Positions 41,896 to 52,489 are shown, counted from the stretch's first letter. The stretch is DNA of 64,000 nucleotides from Methylobacterium sp. GXS13 (GCF_001455965.1 NZ_LKKO01000022.1:1-64000), one strand, 5' to 3'. Translations and numbers: made by a program. The notes: generated by a model from the letters alone, not told the origin.

Positions 41896-42909
41896 TCAGA
41901 GAGCCAGGGCGGCTTGGTACAGATCGGGCCGGTAGACTGCGTCCGCCTCCGTTTCGAGGTGGTCTTCGTGAGAGATCTGCCGCGAGGCGCGCATCTGGGC
42001 CACGAGCCAGCGGGCGGCCCCGGGGCGTGGCTCCTGTACGGAGGCGCTGAGGTCAAGATGCCCGCGCGCCGGCCGAAAGCTGCCGGCCGAATCCTGGATC
42101 GCGTCGCCCGCGAAGGCCCGGCCGATCAGCTCGGCATCGAGGTTGAGGTAGCTCCGATGCGCCAGGCGGTGAAGCAGATCGGCGCGATTGGCCGGACGGG
42201 CGCACCATTGCCCGGCCCGCGCCACCGCCCGGACCAGGGGCAGCGTCGCGTCATCGAGCCGCGCTGACACGGCCAGCACCTTCTCGGGAGCGTCGGGGGC
42301 GAGGTCGCAGCCGAGCGCCGCGGTCCGCCCGTGGCCCGCCGCCACGGCCACGTCGTTCCAGGGAGCGCCCGCGCAGTAGCCGTCGACCAGATTGCGGGCC
42401 AGGGCTTCGACGCTGTGCTGGGGCGGAACCACGACCATCCGGAAGGCCGACGGATCAAGGCCGCCGGCCTCGGCGAACAGCCGTAGCTGATAGCTGTGGC
42501 AGGAGAACGGATGCACAGTCCCGAGCGTCAGCGGCCGGCCGGCGTGCCGGCGCGCGGTCGCGATCCGGGCAAAGGCGCGGGCAACATCCACCAGGTCTTC
42601 GCTCGCCGGTGCCATCGCGGCCCAGAGCCCATGCGACACCGTGATGGCGTTGCCGTTGACGCTGAGCTGGAGCGGGACCACGAGGTCGGACGGTGGGCCG
42701 GACAGGGCGAGCCGGCTCGCCAGGGCCAATGGCGCCAGCATGTGGGCACCGTCGAGATGGCCGAGCGCGAGGCGGTCGCGCAGAGTTGCCCAGGAGGGTT
42801 CGGCGGAAAGGTCGAGGTCCAGCCCCTCGGAGCGGGCGAAGCCGAACTCGTGGGCCGCGATCAGCGGCGCGGCATCGCAGAGCGGGATGTAGCCGAGCTG
42901 GAGCCTCAT
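41896..42909 (-). CDS. nasS: NasS-like nitrate/nitrite sensor (NrtA-family binding protein)
   Basis: 337 residues of the NrtA/CmpA substrate-binding fold: LQLGYIPLCDAAPLIAAHEF at the N-terminus, TLGTVHPFSCHSYQLRLFAE in the middle and GYCAGAPWNDVAVAAGHG near residue 180-200. There is no signal peptide, so it is cytosolic rather than a transporter part. Its start overlaps the nasT stop by 4 bp. In studied systems NasS holds NasT inactive, and nitrate or nitrite binding to NasS frees NasT to read through the leader terminator. Confidence 0.92.
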   Translation of the reverse strand: MRLQLGYIPLCDAAPLIAAHEFGFARSEGLDLDLSAEPSWATLRDRLALGHLDGAHMLAPLALASRLALSGPPSDLVVPLQLSVNGNAITVSHGLWAAMAPASEDLVDVARAFARIATARRHAGRPLTLGTVHPFSCHSYQLRLFAEAGGLDPSAFRMVVVPPQHSVEALARNLVDGYCAGAPWNDVAVAAGHGRTAALGCDLAPDAPEKVLAVSARLDDATLPLVRAVARAGQWCARPANRADLLHRLAHRSYLNLDAELIGRAFAGDAIQDSAGSFRPARGHLDLSASVQEPRPGAARWLVAQMRASRQISHEDHLETEADAVYRPDLYQAALAL

Positions 42910-43493
42910 CCGAGCAGATCCGCCGTGGTGACGATGGCCCGGGCGATATCGGCGATCTTGCGCTTCTCGTTCATGGCCTTGCGCCGCAGCTGCTTGTAGG
43001 CCTCGTCCTCGGTGAGCCCCTTCAGGTTCATCAGGATGCCCTTGGCACGCTCGATCAGCTTGCGGTCGGCCAGCTCGCCGCGAGCCTCGGACAATTCGCG
43101 CTGCAGCCGCGCGAAGGCGTTGAAGCGCAGGATCGCAATGTCGAGGATCGACTTGATCCGCTCCGCCCGCAGCCCGTCGACCACGTAAGCCGAGATCCCG
43201 GCATCGACCGCCGCCTGCATCATGGTCGTGTCCGAGCGGTCCACAAACATCGCCACCGGCCGCTCGACCTGCCGGGAGACGCCCGACATCTGCTCCAGGA
43301 TATCGCGGCTCGGGCTTTCCAAATGGATCACCACGACGTCGGGCCTGAGGGCGGTTATCCGCTCCAGAAGGTCGGCAGTGTCGGGGATCACCACGATCCG
43401 GCCGATGCCGGCGGCGCGCAATCCCTCCTCCAGGATGGCCGCGCGGGCGCGGCTCGGATCGATCACGGCGACGGTGAGATTGGATTCGGTCAT
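42906..43493 (-). CDS. nasT: NasT-like ANTAR antiterminator
   Basis: 195 residues from the ATG at 43493. The N-terminal 120 residues are a response-regulator-like receiver (LTVAVIDPSRARAAILEEGL, LRPDVVVIHLESPSRD), in which the phosphorylatable Asp position is not canonical. The C-terminal ANTAR domain (about 135-190) contains RKLIERAKGILMNLKGLTED then EAYKQLRRKAMNEKRKIADI, the three-helix RNA-binding motif. It should bind the paired hairpins in the nas leader and prevent termination. First gene of the nasT-nasS pair. Confidence 0.94.
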   Translation of the reverse strand: MTESNLTVAVIDPSRARAAILEEGLRAAGIGRIVVIPDTADLLERITALRPDVVVIHLESPSRDILEQMSGVSRQVERPVAMFVDRSDTTMMQAAVDAGISAYVVDGLRAERIKSILDIAILRFNAFARLQRELSEARGELADRKLIERAKGILMNLKGLTEDEAYKQLRRKAMNEKRKIADIARAIVTTADLLG

Positions 43494-43558
43494 CGGGGCC
43501 CGATCGGGGCGGGTCTTCTCAAAAGGGTGGCCCGGTTCGGGCACCCCCAGCCAAGCCA

Positions 43559-44272
43559 ATGGACCAAGCAAAGTGTATGCCCCGCGGTCGCCGCCAGCGT
43601 TACCGCCGCGCAATGAAACGGTCCAGCTTCCGCCGCAATGCTGGGGCTACCCTGGCGACCTCGGAACTATCGCGGGGATCGGTGAAACGGATGCGCAGGC
43701 CAGACCAGCTTGCCCTGACGGATGCCACCTCCGGGCGCGTGTCGATGCCGTTTCTGCCCACGGTGGTGGTGGTGGCGATGCTGGGCGTCGCCTCGCTGTA
43801 CTGCCCTTCGTCGCAGACGCCGCCGGAGGCCCGCACCGAGCTGAGCGTGCCCGAGGCTCCCTCGCCCACCGCCTTCGTCAAAACCGCGCCGGCCTCCGTG
43901 CCCGTCCGCCGTCCGGCAGCCCTGGCGTTCGCCGAAGTCTATCCCCTCGCCCCGCCGCAGCCGGCAAGGCCGGTGCTTGCGGCCCGGGCGACGGCGCATA
44001 TCGCGACGGTGGGCCGCCATGCCTGCCCGGGTCGCCGCTGCCCGGAGACGCCCCAGCGCGTGATCGATCCGCTGGCGGCCGGCCGCGCGGAGGCCGCGGA
44101 TTCCGACGAAGCCGGACTGCTGCCGCCTGCCGCCCTGCCCTTCGCCGCCTCGGTGGTTGAACGGTTGGCGCCCGCCGCCCGGGTCGTTGGCGATGCGGCC
44201 GATCTGGTGCGCGACGGCGCGGCCGCCTTGCACGGATCCGTTGCCCTGGTGGTGGCCGACTGCCTGCGCTGA
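43559..44272 (+). CDS. hypothetical membrane-anchored protein
   Basis: 237 residues from the first ATG; the start at 43613 (KRSSFRRNAG) is an alternative. One membrane helix (MPFLPTVVVVAMLGVASLYC) follows a basic N-terminus, and the rest is an Ala/Pro/Arg-rich, probably periplasmic, low-complexity region with four Cys (YCPSS, HACPGRRCPE, ADCLR). No family recognised. It is divergent from nasT and 139 bp before the GH15 gene. Confidence 0.5.
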   Translation: MDQAKCMPRGRRQRYRRAMKRSSFRRNAGATLATSELSRGSVKRMRRPDQLALTDATSGRVSMPFLPTVVVVAMLGVASLYCPSSQTPPEARTELSVPEAPSPTAFVKTAPASVPVRRPAALAFAEVYPLAPPQPARPVLAARATAHIATVGRHACPGRRCPETPQRVIDPLAAGRAEAADSDEAGLLPPAALPFAASVVERLAPAARVVGDAADLVRDGAAALHGSVALVVADCLR

Positions 44273-44410
44273 CGCGCGCGTCAGACCAACGGCACCGCAC
44301 AGCGGCCCACTTGGCTTGCCGCGCAACCGCCCCTGGACCTCGCAACCGGGCGTCCTAGGTGCGTTGCAGCGGATGGCCGGGGCACCTGGCCTCGCGGGAG
44401 CCGGGGCCGG

Positions 44411-46300
44411 ATGGCTGCACGCATTGAGGATTATGCGCTCGTCGGGGATTGCCGCAGCGCCGCGCTGATCAGCCGGCAGGGCAGCGTCGATTGGCTGTGC
44501 TGGCCGCGCTTCGATGCCGCCGCCCTGTTCACGAGCCTGCTCGGCACTGAGGCACATGGCTTCTGGAAAATTTTCCCCGAGGCCGAGCATGTCGAGACCA
44601 ACTGGGCCTACCGGACCGGTAGCCTGGTGCTGGAGACCCGGCACAAGACCCGGCTGGGCGAAGTACTGGTCACCGATTTCATGCCGGTCGGCGACGGCTC
44701 CCATCTGGTACGCTTGGTCGAGGGCGTGCATGGGCGCGTCGCCATGCGGATGGAGATGGCGGTCCGCTTCGATTACGGTTCCGCGGTACCCTGGGTCTCA
44801 CGCTCGGAACTGGGGGATCTGCGCGCCGTCGCCGGACCGCACAAGGTGGTGTTGCGTACCGATGTCCACCTGAAGGGCTCGGACGCGCAGACCACGATCT
44901 CCGAATTCACCGTGCATGCCGGCGAGCGGCACCGCTTCGTTCTAAGCTATGGCGCATCTCACGAGGACGATCCGACCCCGATCGAGCCGCGCAAGGCCCT
45001 CGACACGACCGACCAGGCCTGGCGCGAATGGTCGGAGCGCTGTGCGGGGGGCACGGCATGGGATCGGATGCTGCAGCGCTCGCTCCTGACCCTGAAGGCA
45101 CTGATCTACGAGCCCACGGGCGGCATTGTCGCCGCGCCCACCGCTTCCTTGCCCGAGGGCCTCGGCGGCGAGCGCAACTGGGATTACCGCTTCTGCTGGC
45201 TGCGCGACTCGACGTTGACGCTGATCGCCCTGATGGATGGCGGCTATATCGACGAGGCGCGCAACTGGCTGGGCTGGCTTCTGCGGGCCGTGGCCGGCAA
45301 TCCCGAGCAGGCGCATATCCTTTACGGCATTGGCGGCGAGCGGCTGTTGCCCGAGATCGAGCTCGACTGGCTTCCCGGCTACGAGAACTCGAAGCCCGTG
45401 CGGATCGGCAACGCCGCCGCCTCGCAGTTCCAGATCGACGTCTACGGCGAGCTGTTCGACGCACTCTACCAAGCCCATGCCCGTGGCCTGCCGATCAGTG
45501 AGGACGGATTACGGGTCGGGCTGGCCATCCTCGGCCATCTGGAGAAGGCTTGGCGCGATCCCGACGAGGGGATCTGGGAGGTGCGCGGCGGTCGGCGCCA
45601 TTTCACCCATTCGAAGGTAATGGCCTGGGTCGCCTTTGACCGTGCCCTGCGCATGCACGAGATGCACGAGTCCGGCGCCACCGAGGAACAAGCTGCGCGT
45701 TGGCGCGCGGTCCGGGACGAGATTCACGCCGAAGTCTGTTCGAAGGGTTTCGACGCCAGGCTCAATAGCTTCGTCCAATCGTACGGATCGCAGGCGCTCG
45801 ATGCGAGCCTGCTGCTCATCGCGCATACCGGCTTCCTGCCGCAGGACGATCCCCGGGTGGTCGGCACCGTCGAGGCGGTCGGCAAGGGGCTGATGCGCGA
45901 CGGTTTCATCCTTCGCTACGAGACCGAGGGTCAGACCACCGACGGTCTGTCCGGCAACGAGGGGGCGTTCCTGCCCTGCACGTTCTGGTACGCGGACAAC
46001 CTGATCGGCCTCGGCCGGCGGGACGAGGCGCGGGCGCTGATCGAGCGCCTGATCGGCATCTGCACCGATCTCGGCCTGGTGAGCGAGGAATACGACGTGC
46101 AAGCCAAGCGGCTTGTGGGTAACTTCCCCCAGGCGTTCACCCATGTCGCGCTCGTCAACACGCTGCTCAGCTATACGCGTGGCGAAGGACCGGCGGATCG
46201 GCAGGGTGGTAAGGCCAACGGAGCCCCTCCCGCCGTCCTTCGGCAGCGTGAAGCCGCCAAGCGGCACGCAAGAGGCGAACTGGAAGACGCGACATCATGA
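44411..46300 (+). CDS. glycoside hydrolase family 15 protein (trehalase/glucoamylase-like)
   Basis: 629 residues. The N-terminal beta domain starts RIEDYALVGDCRSAALISRQ, the standard opening of bacterial GH15 proteins. The (alpha/alpha)6 catalytic domain begins near 235, with NWDYRFCWLRDS at about 257-268 and the probable acid/base residues downstream (GGRRHFTHSKVMAWVAFDRA around 395-415, and GNEGAFLPCTFW around 515-526, which holds the second Glu). Such enzymes hydrolyse trehalose or alpha-glucans. The start at 44411 (ATG) follows GGAGCCGGGGCCGG. The stop overlaps the tkt start (ATGA), tying it to the sugar-phosphate operon. Confidence 0.92.
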   Translation: MAARIEDYALVGDCRSAALISRQGSVDWLCWPRFDAAALFTSLLGTEAHGFWKIFPEAEHVETNWAYRTGSLVLETRHKTRLGEVLVTDFMPVGDGSHLVRLVEGVHGRVAMRMEMAVRFDYGSAVPWVSRSELGDLRAVAGPHKVVLRTDVHLKGSDAQTTISEFTVHAGERHRFVLSYGASHEDDPTPIEPRKALDTTDQAWREWSERCAGGTAWDRMLQRSLLTLKALIYEPTGGIVAAPTASLPEGLGGERNWDYRFCWLRDSTLTLIALMDGGYIDEARNWLGWLLRAVAGNPEQAHILYGIGGERLLPEIELDWLPGYENSKPVRIGNAAASQFQIDVYGELFDALYQAHARGLPISEDGLRVGLAILGHLEKAWRDPDEGIWEVRGGRRHFTHSKVMAWVAFDRALRMHEMHESGATEEQAARWRAVRDEIHAEVCSKGFDARLNSFVQSYGSQALDASLLLIAHTGFLPQDDPRVVGTVEAVGKGLMRDGFILRYETEGQTTDGLSGNEGAFLPCTFWYADNLIGLGRRDEARALIERLIGICTDLGLVSEEYDVQAKRLVGNFPQAFTHVALVNTLLSYTRGEGPADRQGGKANGAPPAVLRQREAAKRHARGELEDATS

Positions 46301-48372
46301 GCGGCGCTGACACTCCCGCCAAGGCGGGCTTCGCTGAGATCGACACGCTCAGCATCAACACCATCCGGACGCTCGCGATCGACGCGGTGCAGAAGGCGAA
46401 TTCCGGCCATGCCGGTGCGCCGATGGGCCTGGCCCCGGTCGCCTACACCTTGTGGAATCACTATCTCCGCTACGACCCGGCCCATCCGCACTGGCCGAAC
46501 CGCGACCGCTTCGTGCTGTCCTGCGGCCACGCCTCGATGCTGCTCTACGCCCTGCTGCACCTCGCCAACGTCGCCGAGAGCGACGGCGGCAACGCGCCGG
46601 CCGTGACGCTGGAGGAGATCAAGAAGTTCCGGCAGCTCGACAGCCGGACCCCGGGGCATCCCGAATATCATTTCACCACCGGCGTCGAGACCACCACCGG
46701 CCCGCTCGGCCAGGGTGTCGCGAACTCGGTCGGTATGGCGATCGGCGGCCGCTTCCTCGGCGCGCGCCTCAACCGGCCCGAGCTGCCGCTGTTCGACTAC
46801 AACGTCTACGCCATCTGCTCGGATGGCGACCTGATGGAAGGCGTGGCCTCCGAGGCCGCTTCGCTCGCCGGCCACCTGCGGCTCGCCAACCTCTGCTGGA
46901 TCTACGACGACAACACCATCACCATCGAGGGCCATACCGAGCTGGCCTTCGGCGAGGAGGTCGCGACCCGGTTCCTGGCCTATGGCTGGCAGGTGCTGCG
47001 GGTGGCCGATGCCAACGACCTGCACGCGATTGCCGGCTCCCTCGAGACGTTCCTGGCGACCAACGACCGGCCGACCCTGATCGTGGTCAAGTCGGTGATC
47101 GGCTACGGCGCCCCGAAGAAGCAGGGCACTCCCAAGGCGCATTCGGACGCGCTCGGCGAGGACGAGGTGAAGGGCGCCAAGCGCGCCTATGGCTGGCCCG
47201 AGGACGCGCAGTTCCTGGTGCCGGACGGGGTGCAGGAGAACTTCCGCGATGGGATCGGCCAGCGCGGCGCCGCCCTCTACGACGCCTGGCAGGGCCTGCT
47301 CGCCAAGGCGCGGGCGGCCGATGCCGATCATGCCGAGGACCTTGCCGCCCTGCTGGAAGGGCGCTTGCCCGACGGCTGGGACAAGGACATCCCGGTCTTC
47401 GAGCCCGACGCCAAGGGCATGGCCACCCGGGAATCCTCCGGCAAGGTGCTCAACGCCATCGCGCAGCACGTGCCGTTCATGCTCGGCGGCTCAGCCGATC
47501 TGGCGCCGTCTAACAAGTCGAACCTCACCTTCGAGGGCGCCGGCTCGTTCGGACCGTTTTCGCCGGGCGGCCGCAACATGCATTTCGGCGTGCGCGAGCA
47601 CGCAATGGGCTCGATCGTGAACGGGCTCGGCCTGTCCGGGATGCGGGCCTATGGCGCCACCTTCCTGGTCTTCGCCGATTACATGCGTCCGCCGATCCGG
47701 CTCGCCGCGCTGATGGAACTGCCGATCTTCCACATCTTCACCCACGACTCGATCGGCGTGGGCGAGGATGGGCCGACCCACCAGCCGGTGGAGCAGCTGC
47801 TGTCGCTGCGCTGCATCCCGGGCCTCGTCACCCTGCGCCCGGCCGACGCCAACGAAGTGGCCGAGGCCTACCGGGTGATCTTCTCCCTGAAGAACCAGCC
47901 GGCGGTGCTCGCCCTCTCCCGCCAGCCGCTTCCGACGCTGGACCGCTCCAAGTACGGAGCGGCCGCCGGCACCGCCAAGGGCGCCTACATCCTGGGTGAT
48001 AGCGACGGCACCCCGGAGGTGATCCTGATCGGCACGGGTTCGGAGGTGCAGCTCTGCGTCGGCGCCTACGAGGCCCTGAAGGCCGAGGGCGTGAAAGCCC
48101 GGGTCGTCTCGATGCCGTCCTGGGACCTGTTCGAGCGCCAGGACGAGGCCTACCGGCACTCGGTCCTGCCCCCGGCGGTCAAGGCGCGGGTGACCGTCGA
48201 GCAGGGCAGCATGATCGGCTGGGACCGTTACGCCGGAACCGAGGGTACGGTCATCGGCATGGATACCTTCGGCGCCTCGGCGCCGATCAAGGATCTCCAG
48301 ACCAAGTTCGGCTTTACCCCCGACAAGGTGCTGGAGGCCGCTCGGGCGCAGCTCGCCAAGCATAAGCGATAA
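46297..48372 (+). CDS. tkt: transketolase
   Basis: 691 residues, standard size. [20 protein letters not shown] (near 30-50), [15 protein letters not shown] and [16 protein letters not shown] are the N-terminal thiamine-diphosphate segment; [20 protein letters not shown] at about 172-190 binds the diphosphate and metal, and [17 protein letters not shown] with [17 protein letters not shown] completes the active site of the partner subunit. It exchanges two-carbon units between sugar phosphates. A C-rich palindrome lies between it and the next gene. Confidence 0.97.
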   Translation: MSGADTPAKAGFAEIDTLSINTIRTLAIDAVQKANSGHAGAPMGLAPVAYTLWNHYLRYDPAHPHWPNRDRFVLSCGHASMLLYALLHLANVAESDGGNAPAVTLEEIKKFRQLDSRTPGHPEYHFTTGVETTTGPLGQGVANSVGMAIGGRFLGARLNRPELPLFDYNVYAICSDGDLMEGVASEAASLAGHLRLANLCWIYDDNTITIEGHTELAFGEEVATRFLAYGWQVLRVADANDLHAIAGSLETFLATNDRPTLIVVKSVIGYGAPKKQGTPKAHSDALGEDEVKGAKRAYGWPEDAQFLVPDGVQENFRDGIGQRGAALYDAWQGLLAKARAADADHAEDLAALLEGRLPDGWDKDIPVFEPDAKGMATRESSGKVLNAIAQHVPFMLGGSADLAPSNKSNLTFEGAGSFGPFSPGGRNMHFGVREHAMGSIVNGLGLSGMRAYGATFLVFADYMRPPIRLAALMELPIFHIFTHDSIGVGEDGPTHQPVEQLLSLRCIPGLVTLRPADANEVAEAYRVIFSLKNQPAVLALSRQPLPTLDRSKYGAAAGTAKGAYILGDSDGTPEVILIGTGSEVQLCVGAYEALKAEGVKARVVSMPSWDLFERQDEAYRHSVLPPAVKARVTVEQGSMIGWDRYAGTEGTVIGMDTFGASAPIKDLQTKFGFTPDKVLEAARAQLAKHKR

Positions 48373-48378
48373 AGCGCG

Positions 48379-48488
48379 TCCCCTCCCCCTTGCGGGGAGG
48401 GGTCTGGGGTGGGGGTGGTTCAGAAGGAACCGCCGAGCCTCATCCGGCACCACCCCCACCTCCAACTCCTCCCCGCAAGGGGGAGGAG
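48379..48488. repeat. C-rich palindromic repeat family B, copy 1
   Basis: Inverted arms CCCCTCCCCCTTGCGGGGAG (continuing GGG) and CTCCTCCCCGCAAGGGGGAG form one long hairpin of about 108 bp; inner arms GGGGTGGGGGTGG and CCACCCCCACC also pair. It sits between tkt and the transaldolase gene. Copy 2 is at 51378. Confidence 0.85.
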
Positions 48489-48523
48489 AGCAGGGCGTGA
48501 TTAGGGAAGGACGAGGAACCGAC

Positions 48524-51370
48524 ATGAACGCGCTCAAGGCCCTGCACGACGAACAGGATCAGGCGGTTTGGCTGGACTTCGTGGCCCGGGGCTTCATCCA
48601 GAAGGGTGAGCTGAAGCGCCTCGTCGAGGAGGACGGCCTGCGCGGGGTCACGTCCAACCCCTCCATCTTCGAGAAGGCGATCGGCCACTCGGACGCGTAC
48701 GATGCCAGTCTGAAGGCCGTGCAGGCAACCGGCGACAGCCGCGTCATCGACCTCTACGAGGGCCTGGCCATCGCCGATATCCAGGCCGCCGCCGACGTGC
48801 TGCGCCCGGTCTACGAGGCGAGCGACGGGGCCGACGGCTACGTCAGCCTCGAAGTGTCGCCCTATCTTGCGCTCGACACCGAGGCGACGCTCCACGAGGC
48901 AAGGCGCCTGCACAAGGCGGTCGCCCGCGACAACCTGATGGTGAAGGTGCCGGCCACCCCCGAGGGCATCCCGGCGATCCGCCAGCTCACGGCCGAGGGC
49001 ATCTCGATCAACGTGACGCTCCTGTTCTCGCAGGAGGCCTACGAAGCGGTGGCCCGCGCCTTCATCGACGGGCTCGACGAGCGGGCCAAGGCCGGCCACG
49101 ACGTGTCGAAGGTCGCGAGCGTCGCGAGCTTCTTCATCAGCCGGATCGACGTGCTTGTCGACAAGCTGCTGGACGAGAAGATCGCCGAGGCCAACGACCC
49201 CGACGAGAAGGCAGCGCTCGGCCAGCTCAAGGGCAAGGTCGCGATCGCCAACGCCAAGCTCGCTTACCAGCGCTACCGGAAGATCTTTTCCGAGGCGAAG
49301 TGGACGGCCCTGGCCGAGAAGGGCGCCAAGGCGCAGCGGCTGCTCTGGGCCTCCACGGGGGTGAAGAACAAGGCCTATTCCGACGTGCTCTACGTCGAGG
49401 AGCTGATCGGGCCCAACACCGTCAACACCATGCCGCCCGCCACCATGGACGCGTTCCGCGACCACGGCACCGTCCGGGCGACGATCGAGGAGGACGTGCC
49501 GGGGGCCGAGGCTGTGATGACCCGGCTCGCCCGGGCCGGTATCGACATCGAGGCTGTCGCCGAGCAACTGGTCAAGGAGGGCGTACAGCTCTTCATCGAC
49601 GCCGCCGACGACCTCCTCGGCGCCGTGGCCGGCAAGCGCGCCGCGCTCCTCGGCCAGCGTCTGGATGGCCAGAGCCTGGTCATGGACGACACCCTCGCCG
49701 CCGAGGCGAAGAAGACCGTCGAGGCCTGGCGGGCGAGCGGTTCGATCCGCCGGCTCTGGGCCGGGGACGCCACGGTCTGGTCCGGCCACGACGAGGCGAA
49801 CTGGCTCGGCTGGCTGCATATCGTCGAGGAGGAGCTGGAGAAGGCCGCCGACTACGCAGCTTTTTCAGACTGGGTGAAGCAGGAGGGCTTCACCGATGCC
49901 GTGGTGCTGGGCATGGGCGGTTCCAGCCTCGGCCCCGAGGTGCTGAGCCTGACCTATGGCCAACGCGAGGGTTTCCCGAAGCTCCAGATCCTCGATTCGA
50001 CCCATCCGGATCAAGTGCGCGCCCTGGAGGCGAGCATTGATCTCGGCCGGACGCTGTTCATCGTCTCGTCCAAGTCCGGCTCGACGCTGGAGCCCAACGT
50101 TTTTCGCGACTACTTTTTGGGACGCGTGAAGGAAAAACTGGGCGACCGGGCGGGCGACCACTTCGTCGCCGTGACCGACCCGGGCTCCGACATGGAGCGC
50201 GCGGCGCAGAAGGATAAGTTCAAGAAAATCTTCTACGGCGTGAAGCAGATCGGCGGGCGCTACTCGGTGCTGTCGGCCTTCGGCCTGGTGCCGGCTGCCG
50301 CCCTCGGCCTCGACGTGAAGGCCCTGCTGGAGACCGCGCGGATCATGGTCCGCTCCTGCGGACCGGTGGTTCCGCCCGCACAGAACCCGGGCGTTCTGCT
50401 CGGCGCTGCCATGGGGGCGGCGGCGCTCGCCGGTCGCGACAAGGTGACGATCATCGCTTCGCCGGGCATCGACAGCTTCGGCGCCTGGGCGGAGCAGCTC
50501 ATCGCCGAATCGACCGGCAAGCAGGGCAAGGGCCTCGTGCCGGTGGATGGCGAGCCGGCGAGCGTCCCGGCGGTCTACGGCCGCGACCGGTTCTTCATCT
50601 ATCTGCGCCTCGACGGTCAGGCCCAGGAGGCCCAGGACGAGGCCCTGCGCGCCCTGGAGCGCGATGGCCATCCGATCGTCCGCATCACCCTCGATTCGAT
50701 CGAGCAGCTGCCGCAGGAATTCTACCGGCTGGAGATGGCCACCGCGGTCGCGGGAGGGGTGCTCGGCATCAACCCATTCGATCAGCCGGACGTCGAGGCC
50801 AGCAAGATTGAGACGAAGAAGCTGTTCTCCGAGGCGGAAGCGAGCGGCGCCCTCCCCACGGAGACGCCTCTGTTCGAGGACGAGACCGTCGCGCTCTATG
50901 CCGACCCGAAGAACGCCGAGGCCCTGCCTCAGGCAACCAACGGCCTGGAGGCCGCGCTGAAGGCGCAGGTCGCCCGTCTGAAGGACGGCGACTATCTCGG
51001 GCTCCTCGCCTACGTGCCGCGCGACGCGAAGACCGCCGGTATCCTACAGGAGGCGCGGATTGCCGTGCGCGACGCCCGCAAGGTCGCGACCTGCCTGGAA
51101 TTCGGGCCGCGATTCCTGCACTCCACAGGGCAGGCCTACAAGGGCGGCCCGGATACCGGGGTGTTCCTGCAGATCACCGCGGAGCCCACCGAGGACCTGC
51201 CCATCCCCGGCCGGGCGCTGGGCTTCACGACTGTCGTAGCAGCGCAGGCCCGAGGCGACTTCGCGGTGCTCGCCGAGCGGGGTCGCCGGGCACTGCGGGT
51301 CCACATCAAGAGCGACCTGGACACCGGTCTGAAGCGCATCGCGGCCGCGCTCCAGGCGGCGGTCGCTTAA
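48524..51370 (+). CDS. bifunctional transaldolase / glucose-6-phosphate isomerase
   Basis: 948 residues from the ATG at 48524, preceded by GGACGAGGAACC. The N-terminal transaldolase domain (1 to about 370) contains TSNPSIFEKAI and the Schiff-base Lys141 in NLMVKVPATPEG. The C-terminal glucose-6-phosphate isomerase domain (about 390-948) has GMGGSSLGPEV near 463 and SSKSGSTLEPNVF near 514 for substrate binding. The fusion puts two non-oxidative/isomerase steps on one polypeptide; it is known from various bacteria, including alphaproteobacteria. Operon partners tkt, gnd and pgl surround it. Confidence 0.95.
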   Translation: MNALKALHDEQDQAVWLDFVARGFIQKGELKRLVEEDGLRGVTSNPSIFEKAIGHSDAYDASLKAVQATGDSRVIDLYEGLAIADIQAAADVLRPVYEASDGADGYVSLEVSPYLALDTEATLHEARRLHKAVARDNLMVKVPATPEGIPAIRQLTAEGISINVTLLFSQEAYEAVARAFIDGLDERAKAGHDVSKVASVASFFISRIDVLVDKLLDEKIAEANDPDEKAALGQLKGKVAIANAKLAYQRYRKIFSEAKWTALAEKGAKAQRLLWASTGVKNKAYSDVLYVEELIGPNTVNTMPPATMDAFRDHGTVRATIEEDVPGAEAVMTRLARAGIDIEAVAEQLVKEGVQLFIDAADDLLGAVAGKRAALLGQRLDGQSLVMDDTLAAEAKKTVEAWRASGSIRRLWAGDATVWSGHDEANWLGWLHIVEEELEKAADYAAFSDWVKQEGFTDAVVLGMGGSSLGPEVLSLTYGQREGFPKLQILDSTHPDQVRALEASIDLGRTLFIVSSKSGSTLEPNVFRDYFLGRVKEKLGDRAGDHFVAVTDPGSDMERAAQKDKFKKIFYGVKQIGGRYSVLSAFGLVPAAALGLDVKALLETARIMVRSCGPVVPPAQNPGVLLGAAMGAAALAGRDKVTIIASPGIDSFGAWAEQLIAESTGKQGKGLVPVDGEPASVPAVYGRDRFFIYLRLDGQAQEAQDEALRALERDGHPIVRITLDSIEQLPQEFYRLEMATAVAGGVLGINPFDQPDVEASKIETKKLFSEAEASGALPTETPLFEDETVALYADPKNAEALPQATNGLEAALKAQVARLKDGDYLGLLAYVPRDAKTAGILQEARIAVRDARKVATCLEFGPRFLHSTGQAYKGGPDTGVFLQITAEPTEDLPIPGRALGFTTVVAAQARGDFAVLAERGRRALRVHIKSDLDTGLKRIAAALQAAVA

Positions 51371-51377
51371 GCATCGT

Positions 51378-51485
51378 TCCTCTCCCGCGCGGGGAGGAGC
51401 CGGAGGTGGGGGTGGTTGCGGATGAGGCTCAGCGGTCCCGTCTGAACCACCCCCACCCCTGACCCCTCCCCGCAAGGGGGAGGGG
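51378..51485. repeat. C-rich palindromic repeat family B, copy 2
   Basis: CCTCTCCCGCGCGGGGAGGA (51379-51398) faces CCCCTCCCCGCAAGGGGGAG (51465-51484), with inner arms GGTGGGGGTGGTT and AACCACCCCCACC (centre near 51432). It lies between the transaldolase/isomerase gene and gnd. Confidence 0.85.
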
Positions 51486-51508
51486 AAAACTCCGAGGAGA
51501 TGACGACA

Positions 51509-52489
51509 ATGCAACTCGGCATGATCGGCCTCGGCCGGATGGGCGGCAACATCGTCCGGCGCCTCCTGCGCGACGGGCACACAGCCGTGGTGTTCGACCA
51601 AAACCCGGCGGCAGTGGCCGGGCTGGTGGAGGCCGGCGCGGTCGGCGCATCGAGCCTGGAGGATCTGGTCGCCAAGCTCGAGGTTCCGCGTACCGCCTGG
51701 GTCATGCTGCCGGCGGGCGCGATCACCGAGGAGGCGGTCAAGGCGCTCTCCGACCTGATGCAGGCGGGCGACTGCGTCATCGACGGCGGCAATTCGTTCT
51801 ACGGTGACGACGTACGCCGGGGGATCGAGCTGAAGGCCAAGGGCCTGCACTACGTCGACGTCGGTACCTCGGGGGGCGTCTGGGGGCTGGAGCGCGGCTA
51901 TTGCATGATGATCGGTGGCGACACGGAGACCGTCGACCGCCTCGATCCGATCTTCAAGACCCTGGCGCCGGGCGTCGGCGACATCCCCAAGACGCCCAAC
52001 CGCGAGGGTCGCGACCCCCGCGCCGAGCACGGCTACATCCATGCCGGGCCGATCGGCGCCGGCCATTTCGTGAAGATGGTCCATAACGGCATCGAGTACG
52101 GCCTGATGCAGGCCTATGCCGAGGGCTTCGACATCCTGAAGCACGCCAATTCCGAGGCGCTCCCGGCCCAGCGCCGCTTCGACCTGAACATGGGCGACAT
52201 CGCCGAGGTCTGGCGGCGCGGCAGCGTCGTCTCGTCCTGGCTGCTCGACCTGACCGCGCAAGCGCTCGCCGGCGACGAGAACCTTCAGGACTTCTCCGGC
52301 TACGTCGAAGATTCCGGCGAAGGCCGGTGGACGATCAACGCCGCCATCGAGGAGAGCGTGCCGGCCACCGTCCTGTCCAATGCCCTGTACCGCCGTTTCC
52401 GCTCCCGCGAGCAGGAAAGCTACGCCGACAAGCTCCTCTCGGCCATGCGCAAGGGATTCGGCGGCCACCAGGAACCGAAAAAGTCGTGA
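51509..52489 (+). CDS. gnd: 6-phosphogluconate dehydrogenase, short (decarboxylating) form
   Basis: 326 residues from the ATG at 51509; an ATG at 51500 is possible, but the GAGGAG ribosome site is then too close. [16 protein letters not shown] at 5-20 binds the nucleotide, with ASSLEDLV and [10 protein letters not shown] matching the conserved substrate block. [20 protein letters not shown] near 184-203 holds the catalytic Lys. The length (about 300-330) is that of the short, mostly NAD-dependent type. It converts 6-phosphogluconate to ribulose-5-phosphate and carbon dioxide. pgl follows 10 bp later. Confidence 0.95.
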   Translation: MQLGMIGLGRMGGNIVRRLLRDGHTAVVFDQNPAAVAGLVEAGAVGASSLEDLVAKLEVPRTAWVMLPAGAITEEAVKALSDLMQAGDCVIDGGNSFYGDDVRRGIELKAKGLHYVDVGTSGGVWGLERGYCMMIGGDTETVDRLDPIFKTLAPGVGDIPKTPNREGRDPRAEHGYIHAGPIGAGHFVKMVHNGIEYGLMQAYAEGFDILKHANSEALPAQRRFDLNMGDIAEVWRRGSVVSSWLLDLTAQALAGDENLQDFSGYVEDSGEGRWTINAAIEESVPATVLSNALYRRFRSREQESYADKLLSAMRKGFGGHQEPKKS

